DNA of 64,000 nucleotides from CAIWHR01 sp963779805 (GCA_963779805.1 CAVZZN010000003.1:558001-622000); one strand, 5' to 3'; positions 25,965-35,423 are shown, counted from the first letter of the stretch. Numbers and translations: made by a program. Notes: generated by a model not told the origin, from the sequence alone.

Positions 25965-26534
25965 CTAGTGCAGCCCGTCGGCGAGCGCGATGCCGCCGGC
26001 GGCATGAGGTTCGTGGCGATCCCGGGCGATCAGCAGATCCACGAGGTGCGTGGCCTCGGCGACGACGATCAGGAGCGCCGAGATCGGGATCACCGACTGC
26101 ACGATGTTCATCGGGATCGGCACGCTCACCAGGGCGTCGGTCGCGAGGACCGGCATGATCGACACGCCGACCCCGCCCAGCAGCAGGAAGAACGCGATCA
26201 CGAGCAGCTGCGCCAGGATGTTGACCCGGCGCCGCAGCGCCCACGGCATCTTGTCGACCAGCTCGGGGCAGCCGATGTGCGCCCGCTTCACCGAAGCGAG
26301 CGCCGAGCCGTAGAACGTGAGCCAGGCGAGCAGCACCGAGGCGATCTCGTCGTACCAGATCAGCGACTGGCCGATCGCGCGGAACACGACGCCCACGGTC
26401 ACCTCCACGAAGAGGATGACCATGAGCGCGCCCACCAGCCACTCGAGGAGCAGGCCGTAGGCCCCGCGGAAACGCTGCATCCGCGCGGCCAGCGCAGCGG
26501 CGCGAGCGTCGTGCGCCGGTCGTGCTCGCGTCAT
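25965..26534 (-). CDS. TRAP transporter small permease subunit, DctQ type
   Basis: A 189-residue four-TM protein with the DctQ pattern: WLVGALMVILFVEVTVGVVF, FRAIGQSLIWYDEIASVLLA, WLTFYGSALASVKRAHIGCP. It connects to the large permease in the inner membrane. It starts 1 base after the DctP stop. The gene is intact and ends 11 bases before DctM. Confidence 0.9.
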   Translation of the reverse strand: MTRARPAHDARAAALAARMQRFRGAYGLLLEWLVGALMVILFVEVTVGVVFRAIGQSLIWYDEIASVLLAWLTFYGSALASVKRAHIGCPELVDKMPWALRRRVNILAQLLVIAFFLLLGGVGVSIMPVLATDALVSVPIPMNIVQSVIPISALLIVVAEATHLVDLLIARDRHEPHAAGGIALADGLH

Positions 26535-26535
26535 C

Positions 26536-27552
26536 CTATTTCCCCAGCGCCACCGCGCGATCGATCAGCTCCTTCGCGCCCTTCACTTCCTTGCCGAACT
26601 CCTCGTATACCGGTGCGCTCGCCTTGATGAACGCATCCTTGTCGACCTCGTTCACCTGCATGCCGGCCGCCTTGAGCTTGTCGAGCAGCTCCTGCTCGTC
26701 CTTCGCTGCCGTGTCGTACACGAAGGCCTGCGTCTCCTTGGCCGTGTCCTCGAGGATCTTGCGCACGTCTGCGGGCAGCGTTTCCCACTTGCGCGTGCCG
26801 ACGACGAGGTAGGCCGGGGTATACACGTGCCCGGACAGCGACAGGTACTTCTGGACTTCCTGCAGCTTCGCCGAGTAGATCTGGGTGAACGGATTCTCCT
26901 GGCCGTCCATCACGCCCGTCTGCAGCGCGGTGAAGAGCTCCGAGAACTTCATCGGGCTCGGATTGGCGCCGTACACCTGGAACATCTTCACGCGCCACTT
27001 GCCCTCCGGCACGCGCAGCTTGATGCCCTTCAGGTCGGCCGGAACCTTGATCGGGTGCTTGTTGTTGGTGATGTGGCGCACGCCGTTCTCCCACACGGCG
27101 AGCGTCTTCAGGCCCTTCTTGTTGGCCTCGGGCTCGAGCCTGGACCAGTAGAGCTCCTTCTCGATCTTCTTCATGTGGGCCCGGTCCTTGACGAGGTAGG
27201 GCATCTCGAAGACGCCGTACAGATCGACTTCCGAGCTCATGACGGTGGAGGGCAGCGCCATGTCCACGGTGCCGAGCTTCACCTTCTGGATGAGCTCCTT
27301 GTCGCCGCCGAGCTGGCTCGAGCCGAACACCACGACCTTCGCCTTGTTGCCGAGCTTCGCATTCGCGCGGCGCGCGAACTCGTCGGCCGACTTCTGGAAG
27401 AGCGACCCGGGCTCGCCGACGTGACCGAGCTTGATCTCGACCTGAGCCTGCGCCCCGACCGGCAGCACGGCAGCGGCGGCGAGCACGAACGAAGCGGCGA
27501 GCATGCGCAGGCTCGCCCGGCGGCGCGAGGCCGCCCGATGGTGCAACGTCAT
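26536..27552 (-). CDS. TRAP transporter solute-binding protein, DctP family
   Basis: A 338-residue periplasmic binding protein with a signal peptide (SFVLAAAAVLPVGAQAQ). The DctP core includes KLGHVGEPGSLFQKSADEFA, LRVPEGKWRVKMFQVYGANP (arginine that usually contacts the substrate carboxylate) and TALQTGVMDGQENPFTQIYS. AGGAGGAG lies 8 bases before the ATG. It precedes dctQ and dctM and follows the aminotransferase by 95 bases. The substrate is probably a C4 or other small carboxylate, consistent with the downstream CoA enzymes. Confidence 0.92.
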   Translation of the reverse strand: MTLHHRAASRRRASLRMLAASFVLAAAAVLPVGAQAQVEIKLGHVGEPGSLFQKSADEFARRANAKLGNKAKVVVFGSSQLGGDKELIQKVKLGTVDMALPSTVMSSEVDLYGVFEMPYLVKDRAHMKKIEKELYWSRLEPEANKKGLKTLAVWENGVRHITNNKHPIKVPADLKGIKLRVPEGKWRVKMFQVYGANPSPMKFSELFTALQTGVMDGQENPFTQIYSAKLQEVQKYLSLSGHVYTPAYLVVGTRKWETLPADVRKILEDTAKETQAFVYDTAAKDEQELLDKLKAAGMQVNEVDKDAFIKASAPVYEEFGKEVKGAKELIDRAVALGK

Positions 27553-27647
27553 GATGAGTCTCCTCCTGGGGAATGTGTCCGTTCTGGTGCTGCTCGTGAG
27601 CGCCTCGTCGCGCGATCGGACTGTCGCGCGCGGGCGTATGAAACCGG

Positions 27648-28853
27648 TCAGGCGGCTTTGGCGAGCGTGGCCGCCGGGGTACCGGCCAGATAGTCGAGCG
27701 CGGCCTGCACCCCGCCCTTGCGATGCGGCACGCCGGCCGCCGCAAGGCCCATCTCCACGCCGGAAAGCGTGCCGCACAGCATGAGATCGTTGAACCAGCC
27801 GAGATGGCCGATGCGAAACACCTTGCCGGCCACCTTGCCGAGGCCCTGCCCGAGCGACATGTCGAAGCGCTCGAGCACGACCTTGCGGAACTGATCCGCA
27901 TTGTGCCCCTCGGGCATGACGATCGTGGTCAGCACGGGGCTGTATTCGGCGGGATCGACCGGCAGGAGCTCGAGCCCCCACGCCGCCACGGCGCGACGCG
28001 TCGCCTCGCCGAAGCGGGCATGGCGCGCGAACACGTTGTCGAGGCCTTCGTCGAACAGCATCTGCAGCGCTTCGTTGAGGCCGTACAGCAGGTTGGTCGC
28101 GGGCGTGTACGGGAAAAAGCCGTTGGCGTTGGTGGCGAGCATCTCGCTCCAGTCCCAGTACGAGCGCGGCATGCGCGCGCTCTTCGACGCCGCGAGCGCC
28201 TTCGCGCTGATCGCGTTGAACGAGAGTCCCGGCGGCAGCATCAGGCCCTTCTGCGAGCCGGCCACCGTAACGTCGACCCGCCATTCGTCGTGACGGTAAT
28301 CGATCGAGCCGAGCGAGGAGATCGTGTCGACCATGAGCAGCGCCGGATGGCCGGTGCGGTCGATCGCGTCGCGCACCGCCGGAATGCGCGTGACGATGCC
28401 GGTCGAGGTCTCGTTGTGCACGACGCACACGGCCTTGATGGCGTGCTGCGTGTCGGCCGCGAGGCGCGCTTCGATCTGCGCCGGATCCGCGCCGTGCCGC
28501 CAGTCGCCCGGAATGAACTCGATCGCGAAGCCCAGCCGTTCCGCGAGCTTCTTCCACAGCGACGCGAACTGGCCCGTTTCCGCCATGAGCAGGCGATCGC
28601 CGGGCGAGAGCGCGTTCACGAGCGCCGCCTCCCACGCACCGGTACCGGAGGCCGGATAGATCACGACATCGCCCTGCGTCCTGAACACGCGCTTCATGCC
28701 GGCCAGCACCGACTTGCCGAGCACGGCGAACTCCGGCCCGCGATGGTCGATCGTGGCCTGGTCGATCGCGCGCAGCACGCGATCGGGCACGTTGGTGGGG
28801 CCCGGGATCTGCAGGAAGTGACGGCCCGAAGGGCGGCGGTCGAGCGGAATCAT
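27648..28853 (-). CDS. Class V aminotransferase (serine/alanine-glyoxylate type)
   Basis: A 401-residue fold-type I PLP enzyme of the AGXT/serine-glyoxylate aminotransferase family. It shows GRHFLQIPGPTNVPDRVLRA at the start, YPASGTGAWEAALVNALSPG, LLMVDTISSLGSIDYRHDEW, and DVTVAGSQKGLMLPPGLSF with the PLP lysine. GGAGAGG lies 5-11 bases before the ATG. It heads the TRAP/CoA gene block and diverges from a GntR regulator; a GGTATAC palindrome about 55 bases upstream is a likely operator. It would transfer an amino group to or from glyoxylate or a related 2-oxo acid. Confidence 0.92.
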   Translation of the reverse strand: MIPLDRRPSGRHFLQIPGPTNVPDRVLRAIDQATIDHRGPEFAVLGKSVLAGMKRVFRTQGDVVIYPASGTGAWEAALVNALSPGDRLLMAETGQFASLWKKLAERLGFAIEFIPGDWRHGADPAQIEARLAADTQHAIKAVCVVHNETSTGIVTRIPAVRDAIDRTGHPALLMVDTISSLGSIDYRHDEWRVDVTVAGSQKGLMLPPGLSFNAISAKALAASKSARMPRSYWDWSEMLATNANGFFPYTPATNLLYGLNEALQMLFDEGLDNVFARHARFGEATRRAVAAWGLELLPVDPAEYSPVLTTIVMPEGHNADQFRKVVLERFDMSLGQGLGKVAGKVFRIGHLGWFNDLMLCGTLSGVEMGLAAAGVPHRKGGVQAALDYLAGTPAATLAKAA

Positions 28854-28907
28854 GGGGCCTCTCCTCGGGTCCGGAACGCGCGGTCGACTAGCGAGCGGGG
28901 ACGCAAT

Positions 28908-28918
28908 TTGGTATACAA
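28908..28918. promoter_or_regulatory. GntR/FCD-type operator near the aminotransferase promoter
   Basis: TTGGTATACAA fits the palindromic T-GT-N-AC-A pattern of FCD-subfamily GntR regulators. It lies 55 bases before the aminotransferase ATG, in the divergent region shared with gntR, and matches the second site at 29063-29075. Confidence 0.6.
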
Positions 28919-29062
28919 CGGCAATCGTACCGAGGAAGCGTCGCACTTCGCAAGCGTTGCGTCAAAGCGGCCGCACGCAAGACGCACCCGGATTGGAGAG
29001 GGACGCGCCGGTCTGCGGCGGTGACGCGCCGGATCGGCCGCGAGATTCCGGACGAGCATCAT

Positions 29063-29075
29063 CCGGTATACCAAT
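29063..29075. promoter_or_regulatory. GntR/FCD-type operator overlapping the gntR start
   Basis: CCGGTATACCAAT contains the perfect palindrome GGTATACC and runs into the gntR ATG at 29074. Binding here would block translation initiation or transcription and suggests autoregulation. Confidence 0.6.
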
Positions 29076-29832
29076 GACAGCACTGCAACAACCCACCGCA
29101 GCCGAGCCCGGACGAGGCGGCGACGAGGCTGCCGCGCCGCCGCGGACCGGGCCCGCCGCAGCGCCCGTCCCTCCCGGGGACGGCACGACCCTGCCCGCGT
29201 GGGTGGCCGAGCGCTTGCGCGAGCTGATCACCGAAGGCGAGCTCGCGCCCGGCGCGCATCTCAACGAGCGCGCGCTCGCGCAGCGTCTGCTCGTGTCGCG
29301 CACGCCGATGCGCGAGGCGCTGCGCCTGCTCGCGGCCGATGGCCTCGTCACGCTGCAGCCCAATCGCGGGGCGCAGGTCCTGGCAATGTCCGAGACCGAC
29401 ATTCGCGAGAGCTTCGAGGTGATGAGCAGCCTCGAGGCGTTGTCCGGCGAGCTCGCATGTCGACACGTCGCGGACCAGGAGGTCGCCGAGATCCGCGCGC
29501 TGACCTTCGAGATGCTCGCGTGTCACGCGCGGCGCGACCTGCCCGGCTACTACCGCTTCAATCGCGCGATCCACGAAGGCATCAACCGCGCCGCGCGCAA
29601 CGGCCTGCTCACCGAGACCTACACACGGCTCAACCGGCGCATCCAGAACCTGCGCTTTCGGTCCAACTTCGACAACGACAAGTGGAATCGCGCGGCGCGC
29701 GACCACGCGGAGATGGTGCAGGCGCTGGAGGCGCGCGACGGCGCGCGCCTCGCGACGATCCTGCGCACGCATCTCACGCTCAAGGGCGAGGCCGTGCTGG
29801 ACGCGATGCGGCTGTCGAGCGCGCAGGCGTGA
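29074..29832 (+). CDS. GntR family regulator, FCD subfamily
   Basis: A 252-residue regulator. After a flexible Pro/Ala-rich lead of about 35 residues comes the winged HTH: AERLRELITEGELAPGAHLN, ERALAQRLLVSRTPMREALR, LLAADGLVTLQPNRGAQVL. The C-terminal FCD helical bundle has metal/effector-site residues in FNRAIHEGINRAARNG and RAARDHAEMVQALEARDG. It diverges from the aminotransferase-TRAP-CoA block. Two palindromic GGTATAC sites flank the intergenic region. It probably represses both sides and is released by the imported carboxylate or a derivative. Confidence 0.92.
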   Translation: MTALQQPTAAEPGRGGDEAAAPPRTGPAAAPVPPGDGTTLPAWVAERLRELITEGELAPGAHLNERALAQRLLVSRTPMREALRLLAADGLVTLQPNRGAQVLAMSETDIRESFEVMSSLEALSGELACRHVADQEVAEIRALTFEMLACHARRDLPGYYRFNRAIHEGINRAARNGLLTETYTRLNRRIQNLRFRSNFDNDKWNRAARDHAEMVQALEARDGARLATILRTHLTLKGEAVLDAMRLSSAQA

Positions 29833-30007
29833 TGCGCTTCCACGTGCCGGACGATGCGTGCCGGAGCACACGGTTTCGCCGCGTGCGCGGGGCTTCGCTG
29901 ATGCGGCAGTCATGCTGCCCGGCCGCGGATGAAACCGCCCCCGAACTCGCTCCGCTCGCTCTCCCCGGGGGCCTGTCAGTGGCTCGGGGCGGCCCTTCCC
30001 CACTGAG

Positions 30008-33000
30008 ATGAACGCACCGCTGACGCAGCCGCTGGTCTTCCACGCCCCGCCCGGCCACCCCGAGCTCGCGCGTCGTCTGCGCGCCGAAGTCGAGGGGGAG
30101 GTGCTGTTCGACGCCGCTTCGCGCGGACGGTACTCGACGGATGCGTCGATCTACCAGATCGAGCCCGTCGGCGTGCTCGTGCCGCGCACGATGGACGACG
30201 TGCGTGCGGCGCTTGCGGTGTGCCGCGACCTGAAGGTGCCGGTGCTGCCGCGCGGCGCGGGCAGCTCGCAGTGCGGGCAGACCGTCGGCGCGGCGCTGGT
30301 GATCGATCACAGCAAGCACCTCGACCGCGTGCTCGACTTCGACGCGCGGGCGATGACGGTCACCGTCGAGCCCGGCATCGTGCTGGATGCGCTCAACGCC
30401 TGGCTGCGGCCGAAGGGCGTGTGGTTCCCCGTGGACGTCAGCACGTCCGCGCAGTGCACGATCGGGGGCATGGCGGGCAACAACTCCTGCGGCTCGCGCT
30501 CGATCGCGTACGGCAACATGGTGCACAACGTGCACGCGATCGACGCGATCCTCGCCGACGGCAGCGAAGCGCGGTTCGCGCCGGAAGGCGAGATGGGCGG
30601 CGCGCCGCAGCGCGTGCTCGACATCCTGCGCGACGTGCGCAACATCGCCCTGCGCGAGAGCGACGAGATCGGGCGCATGGTGCCGAAGGTGATGCGGCGC
30701 GTCGGCGGCTACAACCTCGACGTGTTCCATCCGCAGAGCGAGCGTCCGTACACGCAGGACGGGCGCGTGAACTTCGCGCATCTTCTCGTCGGCAGCGAAG
30801 GCACGCTCGCGTGGAGCCGCGCCCTCACGCTCAAGCTCGCGCCGCTGCCCGGCGCATCGCGCGCTCGGGGTGGTCAACTTCCCGACGCTCTACCGCGCGA
30901 TGGAGTGCGCGCAGCACCTCGTGCAGCTCGGACCGTCCGCGGTCGAGCTCGTCGACCGCACGATGATCGAGCTCGCGCGCGGCAACCCGGCGTTTCGGCC
31001 GGTCATCGAGCGCGCGCTGATCGGCGAGCCGGATGCCATCCTGCTCGTCGAGTTCACGAGCGACGATCGCGATGCCGCGCGCCGCGGCCTCGACACGCTC
31101 CTCGAGCTCATGGGAGAACTCGGCCTGCCCGGCAGCGTCGTGCCGATGGCCGAGCCCGGGCCGCAGAAGGCGCTCTGGGAGGTGCGCAAGGCGGGGCTCA
31201 ACATCATGATGAGCATGAAGGGCGACGGGAAGCCCGTGTCCTTCATCGAGGACTGCGCGGTGCCGCTCGAGCATCTCGCCGAGTATGTCGATCGCCTCAC
31301 GCAGGTGTTCGCGAGGCACGGCACGCGCGGCACCTGGTATGCGCACGCCTCCGTCGGCACGCTGCACGTGCGACCGATCCTCGACATGCGCCGCGACGGC
31401 GCGCAGAAGATGCGCGCGATCGCCGAGGAGGCGGGCGCGATGGTGCGCGCGTTCAAGGGCGCGTTCTCCGGCGAGCACGGCGACGGATTGGTGAGGAGCG
31501 AATGGGTGGGCTGGCAGTTCGGGCCGCGCCTCACCCGCGCGTTCGAGGAGATCAAGGATCGGTTCGATCCCGACGGCCTCATGAATCCGGGCAAGATCGT
31601 GCGCGGCACGCGCATGGACGACGCGTCGCTCTTTCGCTACAAGCCCGGACATCGCACGCTTGCCGCTGCAGACGGGACTCGACTGGTCCGGCTGGAACGT
31701 GGACGCCGACCCGGTGCAGGACACGACGACGCCGCCGGGCACGGGCGGCGATCCGGCGGGCGGATTCGCGAAGGCCGTCGAGATGTGCAACAACAACGGC
31801 CACTGCCGCAAGTTCGACGCCGGCACGATGTGCCCGAGCTACCGCGCCACGCGCGACGAGCAGCACCTCACGCGCGGCCGGGCGAACACCCTGCGCCTCG
31901 CGGTTTCGGGCCAGCTCGGAAGCGCGTTCGCCTCGCAGGAAGTGCGCGAAGCGCTGGAGCTCTGCGTGAGCTGCAAGGGCTGCCGGCGCGAATGCCCGAC
32001 GGGCGTCGACATGGCGCGCATGAAGATCGAGTTCATGCACCAGTGGCAGAAGGCGCACGGACTCTCGCTCGAGGAGCGCATCATCGCGCACCTGCCGCGC
32101 TGGGCGCCCTGGGCGGCGCGCGTGCCCTGGCTCGCCAATCTGCGCGACACGCTGCCCGGTGCGGCACGACTGTCGGAACGCTGGCTCGGCCTTGCCGCGA
32201 AGCGCACGCTGCCGTCATGGCGCCGCGATACGTTCCTGCGCAGCGCGCGTGCGCGCACCGGACACGCCGACGATGCCGACGTCGTGCTGTTCGTGGACAC
32301 CTTCACGAACTATCACGAGCCGCAGAACGCGCACGCCGCGATGGCGGTGCTCGAGGCAGCCGGCTACAGGGTGCACGTCGCCCGCCCCGAGCCGAACGAT
32401 ACCGATGGCGAGCGGCCCTTGTGCTGCGGGCGAACCTTCCTCGGCGCCGGTCTCATCGACGACGCCCGGCACGAGGCGCAGCGCATGGTGGCGGCGCTGC
32501 GCCCGCACGTCGAGCGCGGCGCCGCCGTCGTCGGGCTCGAGCCGTCGTGCCTCCTGTCGTTGCGCGACGAGTTCCTGGTGCTCGGACTGGGCGATGCTGC
32601 GCAAAGGCTGTCGACGCGCGCCTTCCTGATCGAGGAATTCCTCGCCGCGGAGCAGCGTGCCGGAAGGCTCGAGCTCCCGCTGCAAGGCGCTGCCCCAGAA
32701 GAAGGCGCTGCTGCACGGGCACTGCCACCAGAAGTCGTTCGATGCGATGGGCGCCACGCGCAGCGTGTTGTCGCTCGTGCCGGATCTCAGCGTCGACGTG
32801 GTGGAAACGAGCTGCTGCGGGATGGCGGGCAGCTTCGGCTACGAGGCGAAGCACTACGACGTGTCGCTGCGCATGGCCGAGCTCGCATTGCTGCCCGCGG
32901 TGCGCAGCGCGCCCGACGATGCGCTGATCGTGGCCGACGGCACGAGCTGCCGGCATCAGATCGCGGACGGCACGCGCACGAGCGGCGTCGCGCGCAGGCC

Positions 33001-33040
33001 GGAGCACGTCGTGTGCGTGCTCGCACGCGCCCTCGCCTGA
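30008..33040 (+). CDS. FAD-linked oxidase fused to Fe-S/CCG reductase domain (three frameshifts)
   Basis: A fusion of about 1010 aa. The N-terminal half is a GlcD/D-2-hydroxyacid dehydrogenase: LPRGAGSSQCGQTVGAALVI for FAD binding, GGMAGNNSCGSRSIAYGN, LLVGSEGTLAWSRALTLKLA, and AFSGEHGDGLVRSEWVGWQF. The C-terminal half has 4Fe-4S ligands in CNNNGHCRKF and ELCVSCKGCRRECPTGVDMA, followed by CCG domains (LCCGRTFLGAGLI, VVETSCCGMAGSFGYEAKHY). The frame shifts near 30865, 31665 and 32690, each one extra base, giving a length divisible by three. It lies 175 bases after gntR. It likely oxidises a 2-hydroxy acid and passes electrons to the quinone pool or a flavoprotein. Confidence 0.9.
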
Positions 33041-33068
33041 CCGGCGTCGTCGGGGCATTCACGGCGCC

Positions 33069-33074
33069 TATAAT
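33069..33074 (+). promoter_or_regulatory. TATAAT -10 element before the hydratase gene
   Basis: A perfect TATAAT lies 38 bases before the GTG at 33112. It overlaps an in-frame ATG at 33073, which argues that translation begins at the GTG rather than that ATG. No good -35 is visible. Confidence 0.5.
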
Positions 33075-33111
33075 GGGCCGTTCCGGCAAGCATTCCGATG
33101 CCGAGAATGCC

Positions 33112-33861
33112 GTGATCGACGCCGACACCGCCGCCCGCCTGCTGCTCGAAGCGCGCCGTACCCGCCAGCCGCTCGCGGCCCTTCCCGAGCACGCGCGCCC
33201 GGCAACCGACGCGCAGAGCTACGCGATCCAGGACGCGCAGATCCGCGAGCTCGGCCCCATCGGCGGCTGGAAGGTCGGTGCACGCACGCCGGAGACCGAG
33301 CCGAACTGCGCGCCGTTGCCCGAATCGCTCGTGCTGCCCTCGCCGCAGGTGTTCGAGCGCGCACGCTTTGCGCTGCATCTCGTCGAGGCGGAGATCGCGT
33401 TCGAGCTGAAGAGCGACCTGCCCCCGCGCAGCGCGCCGTACACCGAAGAGGACGTCATCGCCGCGCTGCGTTCCGTGCACGCTACGATCGAGGTCCTCGA
33501 CTCGCGCTATCGGGACTTTCGTTCGGTCGACGGCCCTTCGCTCCTCGCCGATTTCCTGAGCAACGGCGCCCTCGTGGTGGGGCCCGGCCGCCGGCAGGAC
33601 CTGCGCATCGACCAGACGCGCACGCGCCTGCAGCTCTTCTACGACGACCGGCTGGAGCTCGAGGTCACGGGCGGCAACACGGCGGGCGACGTGTTTCGCT
33701 TGCTCGTGTGGCTCGCGAATCACGCGACGACGCGTTGCGGTGGATTGCGCGCGGGCGAGATCGTCACGACCGGATCGTGCATCGGTGCACGTCCGGCGGC
33801 GCCGGGCACGCGCGTGCGTGCCGTGTTCGACGGCATCCCGCCGGTGGAAGCCACGGTGTAG
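33112..33861 (+). CDS. 2-keto-4-pentenoate hydratase-like protein (MhpD/FAH superfamily)
   Basis: A protein of about 249 aa in the fumarylacetoacetase/MhpD fold. VIDADTAARLLLEARRTRQP, GPIGGWKVGARTPETEPNCA, FALHLVEAEIAFELKSDLPP with metal-binding Glu residues, and LRAGEIVTTGSCIGARPAAP are visible. This family hydrates 2-oxo-pent-4-enoate or decarboxylates related oxo acids. The GTG at 33112 is preferred because a TATAAT lies over the upstream ATG. It follows the FAD/Fe-S oxidase by 72 bases. The substrate is unknown; a role in the same 2-oxo-acid catabolism is plausible. Confidence 0.85.
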   Translation: MIDADTAARLLLEARRTRQPLAALPEHARPATDAQSYAIQDAQIRELGPIGGWKVGARTPETEPNCAPLPESLVLPSPQVFERARFALHLVEAEIAFELKSDLPPRSAPYTEEDVIAALRSVHATIEVLDSRYRDFRSVDGPSLLADFLSNGALVVGPGRRQDLRIDQTRTRLQLFYDDRLELEVTGGNTAGDVFRLLVWLANHATTRCGGLRAGEIVTTGSCIGARPAAPGTRVRAVFDGIPPVEATV

Positions 33862-33939
33862 CGCGGTCAGGGCGTAGCGAGCCCCGCTCGTCCCGGCGTC
33901 GCGACCGTCAGCGTGTACGCTGCGCTCGCGAGCGCCAGC

Positions 33940-34362
33940 TCAACGCGCCGCCGACACGGGGCCCGGCGGACCCTTGAGCTCCACGACATTGCCTTCCGGA
34001 TCCTCGACGTAGATCGAGGGTCCCTGGCCCTCGGCGCCGTAGCGCGCGACGGTGTCGCCCGCGGTCACGCCGTGCGCGGCGAGATGCGTGCGCAGCGCCG
34101 CCTCGTCGAACGGCTCGATCCGGAAGCACACGTGATCCACGTTGCGGCCCTCGCGCCCGGGCGCGGCGCCGCCCTGTCGCCCGAGCTTGCCATCGACCGG
34201 AACGAGGTCGACCAGCGAGCGTCCCGCACGCAGCTGCCACAGGCCGATGTCGGCCTGCTCCTTCTCCAGCGCGCAGCCGAGGACATCGCGATAGAACGCG
34301 AGCATGCGCGCCAGATCGACGACCCGCAGCACGACGTGGTCGATGCCGACGATGCGGATCAC
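33940..34362 (-). CDS. VOC family protein (glyoxalase/bleomycin-resistance fold)
   Basis: A 140-residue single-module VOC protein beginning VGIDHVVLRVVDLARMLAFY. Metal-site residues are visible in DHVV, NVDHVCFRIE and GPSIYVEDPEGNVVELKGPP. The start is a GTG at 34362 that overlaps the stop of a 42-codon ORF as GTGA. VOC enzymes range from glyoxalase I to dioxygenases, epimerases and fosfomycin-resistance proteins, and the sequence alone does not decide. The gene is intact. Confidence 0.88.
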   Translation of the reverse strand: MIRIVGIDHVVLRVVDLARMLAFYRDVLGCALEKEQADIGLWQLRAGRSLVDLVPVDGKLGRQGGAAPGREGRNVDHVCFRIEPFDEAALRTHLAAHGVTAGDTVARYGAEGQGPSIYVEDPEGNVVELKGPPGPVSAAR

Positions 34363-34487
34363 GCCGCGCGCTCCGCTGCGCGAACGCGGGCAGCTACGCG
34401 CTGCCGATGCGGCATCACGGCGACTCCGGCGTCGCGTGCCACCACAGGGAGAGCTGGGCAGCCCTGCATGAAGCTCTCGATGTCCAT
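34359..34487 (-). CDS. 42-residue ORF translationally coupled to the VOC gene
   Basis: Unrecognised. The ATG at 34487 has GAGGAG 6 bases upstream and encodes MDIESFMQGCPALPVVARDA followed by GVAVMPHRQRV and a basic, Ala/Arg-rich tail. Its TGA overlaps the GTG start of the VOC gene by the tetramer GTGA. A good Shine-Dalgarno plus a 4-base overlap with a real gene is hard to get by chance. It could be a small protein in its own right or a leader peptide that controls VOC translation. The lone cysteine in MQGCP may matter. The remaining roughly 95 bases up to the DNA glycosylase stop hold a 14-bp palindrome. Confidence 0.5.
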   Translation of the reverse strand: MDIESFMQGCPALPVVARDAGVAVMPHRQRVAARVRAAERAA

Positions 34488-34554
34488 GGCGCGCTCCTCG
34501 ATGCTCGCCATCCTACATCCGGCCATCCGCTTTCGCCGCTCGGGGCAAACGTTC

Positions 34555-34568
34555 GGGACGATCGTCCC
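34555..34568. repeat. 14-bp perfect palindrome after the DNA glycosylase gene
   Basis: GGGACGATCGTCCC lies 12 bases beyond the glycosylase stop on the minus strand. It could be part of a terminator or a binding site, but no T run is adjacent. Confidence 0.35.
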
Positions 34569-34580
34569 CGGGCGATGGGG

Positions 34581-35159
34581 TCACGGCTTCGACACGAACG
34601 CGTTCCCCTTGACGTAGAACCGCAGCAGCCGCCGCGCCCAGTGCCCGGCGTAGTCGACGCCGATGCGCGGTCGCTTCACCATCGCGATGCGTTGCGCGAC
34701 GGGCGGCGCGGCGAGAAAGAGCACGTCGCCGGTGAGGTCCATGCCGTTGTGCCGGCGGTCGATGTGCAGCGCGCGGCAGAGCAGGCCCGGACCTTGCGTG
34801 CGGCCCTCGATGCCCGCCACCGGCTCGACGGCCCGCAACAGGACCGCCGCGGCCTTCCCCTGCGCCTCCACCACCACGTTCATGCAGTGGTGCATGCCGT
34901 AGATCAGGTACACGTAGGCGTGCCCCGGAGGACCGAACATCACCTCGGTTCGCGCCGTGCGTCCTTTGGCGGAATGCGCCGCGAGGTCGTGCGGCCCGAG
35001 ATACGCCTCGACCTCCACGATGCGTCCGACGCGCCTGACTCCGCCCGAGCGATGCACGATCAGCTTGCCGAGCAGATCGTGCGCCACCGCGATCGCGTCG
35101 CGATCGTAGAAGGCACGCGGGAGCGCGTTGAACTCGTGCGGCATGTCGTAGCGGAGCAT
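34581..35159 (-). CDS. DNA-3-methyladenine glycosylase (Mpg/AAG family)
   Basis: A 192-residue protein of the mammalian-type AAG family, which excises alkylated purines in base-excision repair. It begins MLRYDMPHEFNALPRAFYDR, with DAIAVAHDLLGKLIVHRSGG, the catalytic glutamate in RIVEVEAYLGPHDLAAHS, and HAYVYLIYGMHHCMNVVVEA. The C-terminal GPGLLCRALHIDRRHNGMDL is also typical. The ATG at 35159 fits, with a second at 35144. The gene is intact. It diverges from the class III aminotransferase across about 265 bases with no other gene visible. Confidence 0.93.
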   Translation of the reverse strand: MLRYDMPHEFNALPRAFYDRDAIAVAHDLLGKLIVHRSGGVRRVGRIVEVEAYLGPHDLAAHSAKGRTARTEVMFGPPGHAYVYLIYGMHHCMNVVVEAQGKAAAVLLRAVEPVAGIEGRTQGPGLLCRALHIDRRHNGMDLTGDVLFLAAPPVAQRIAMVKRPRIGVDYAGHWARRLLRFYVKGNAFVSKP

Positions 35160-35423
35160 TGCGCTGCCCTCGGCGGGCGTCGGGTTCGCGGCCGCGGGGG
35201 AATCCGGCGGTCCTCCGGAATCTTGCCACCGGCAAGGCGATCGCCGCGATAGCCGAGGCAAGCGTTCGCGCATCGACGCCGATCCTTGATCCCCGAACGC
35301 CACGGCGCCCCTGATCGGGAGTAAGCTCACGGCCTCAGCGGGCCGGCCCGGCCGCGCTGCGGCCCACGCCTGCCGTGCGCTGCCCGGCCGACGCGGCCCC
35401 GTCGTCTTCATCGCCTCACCATC

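Noticed and set aside
33073..33111. ATG at 33073 as start of the MhpD-like hydratase
   Set aside because: It lies inside a TATAAT -10 element, and the extra N-terminal residues do not look conserved; the GTG at 33112 fits better.
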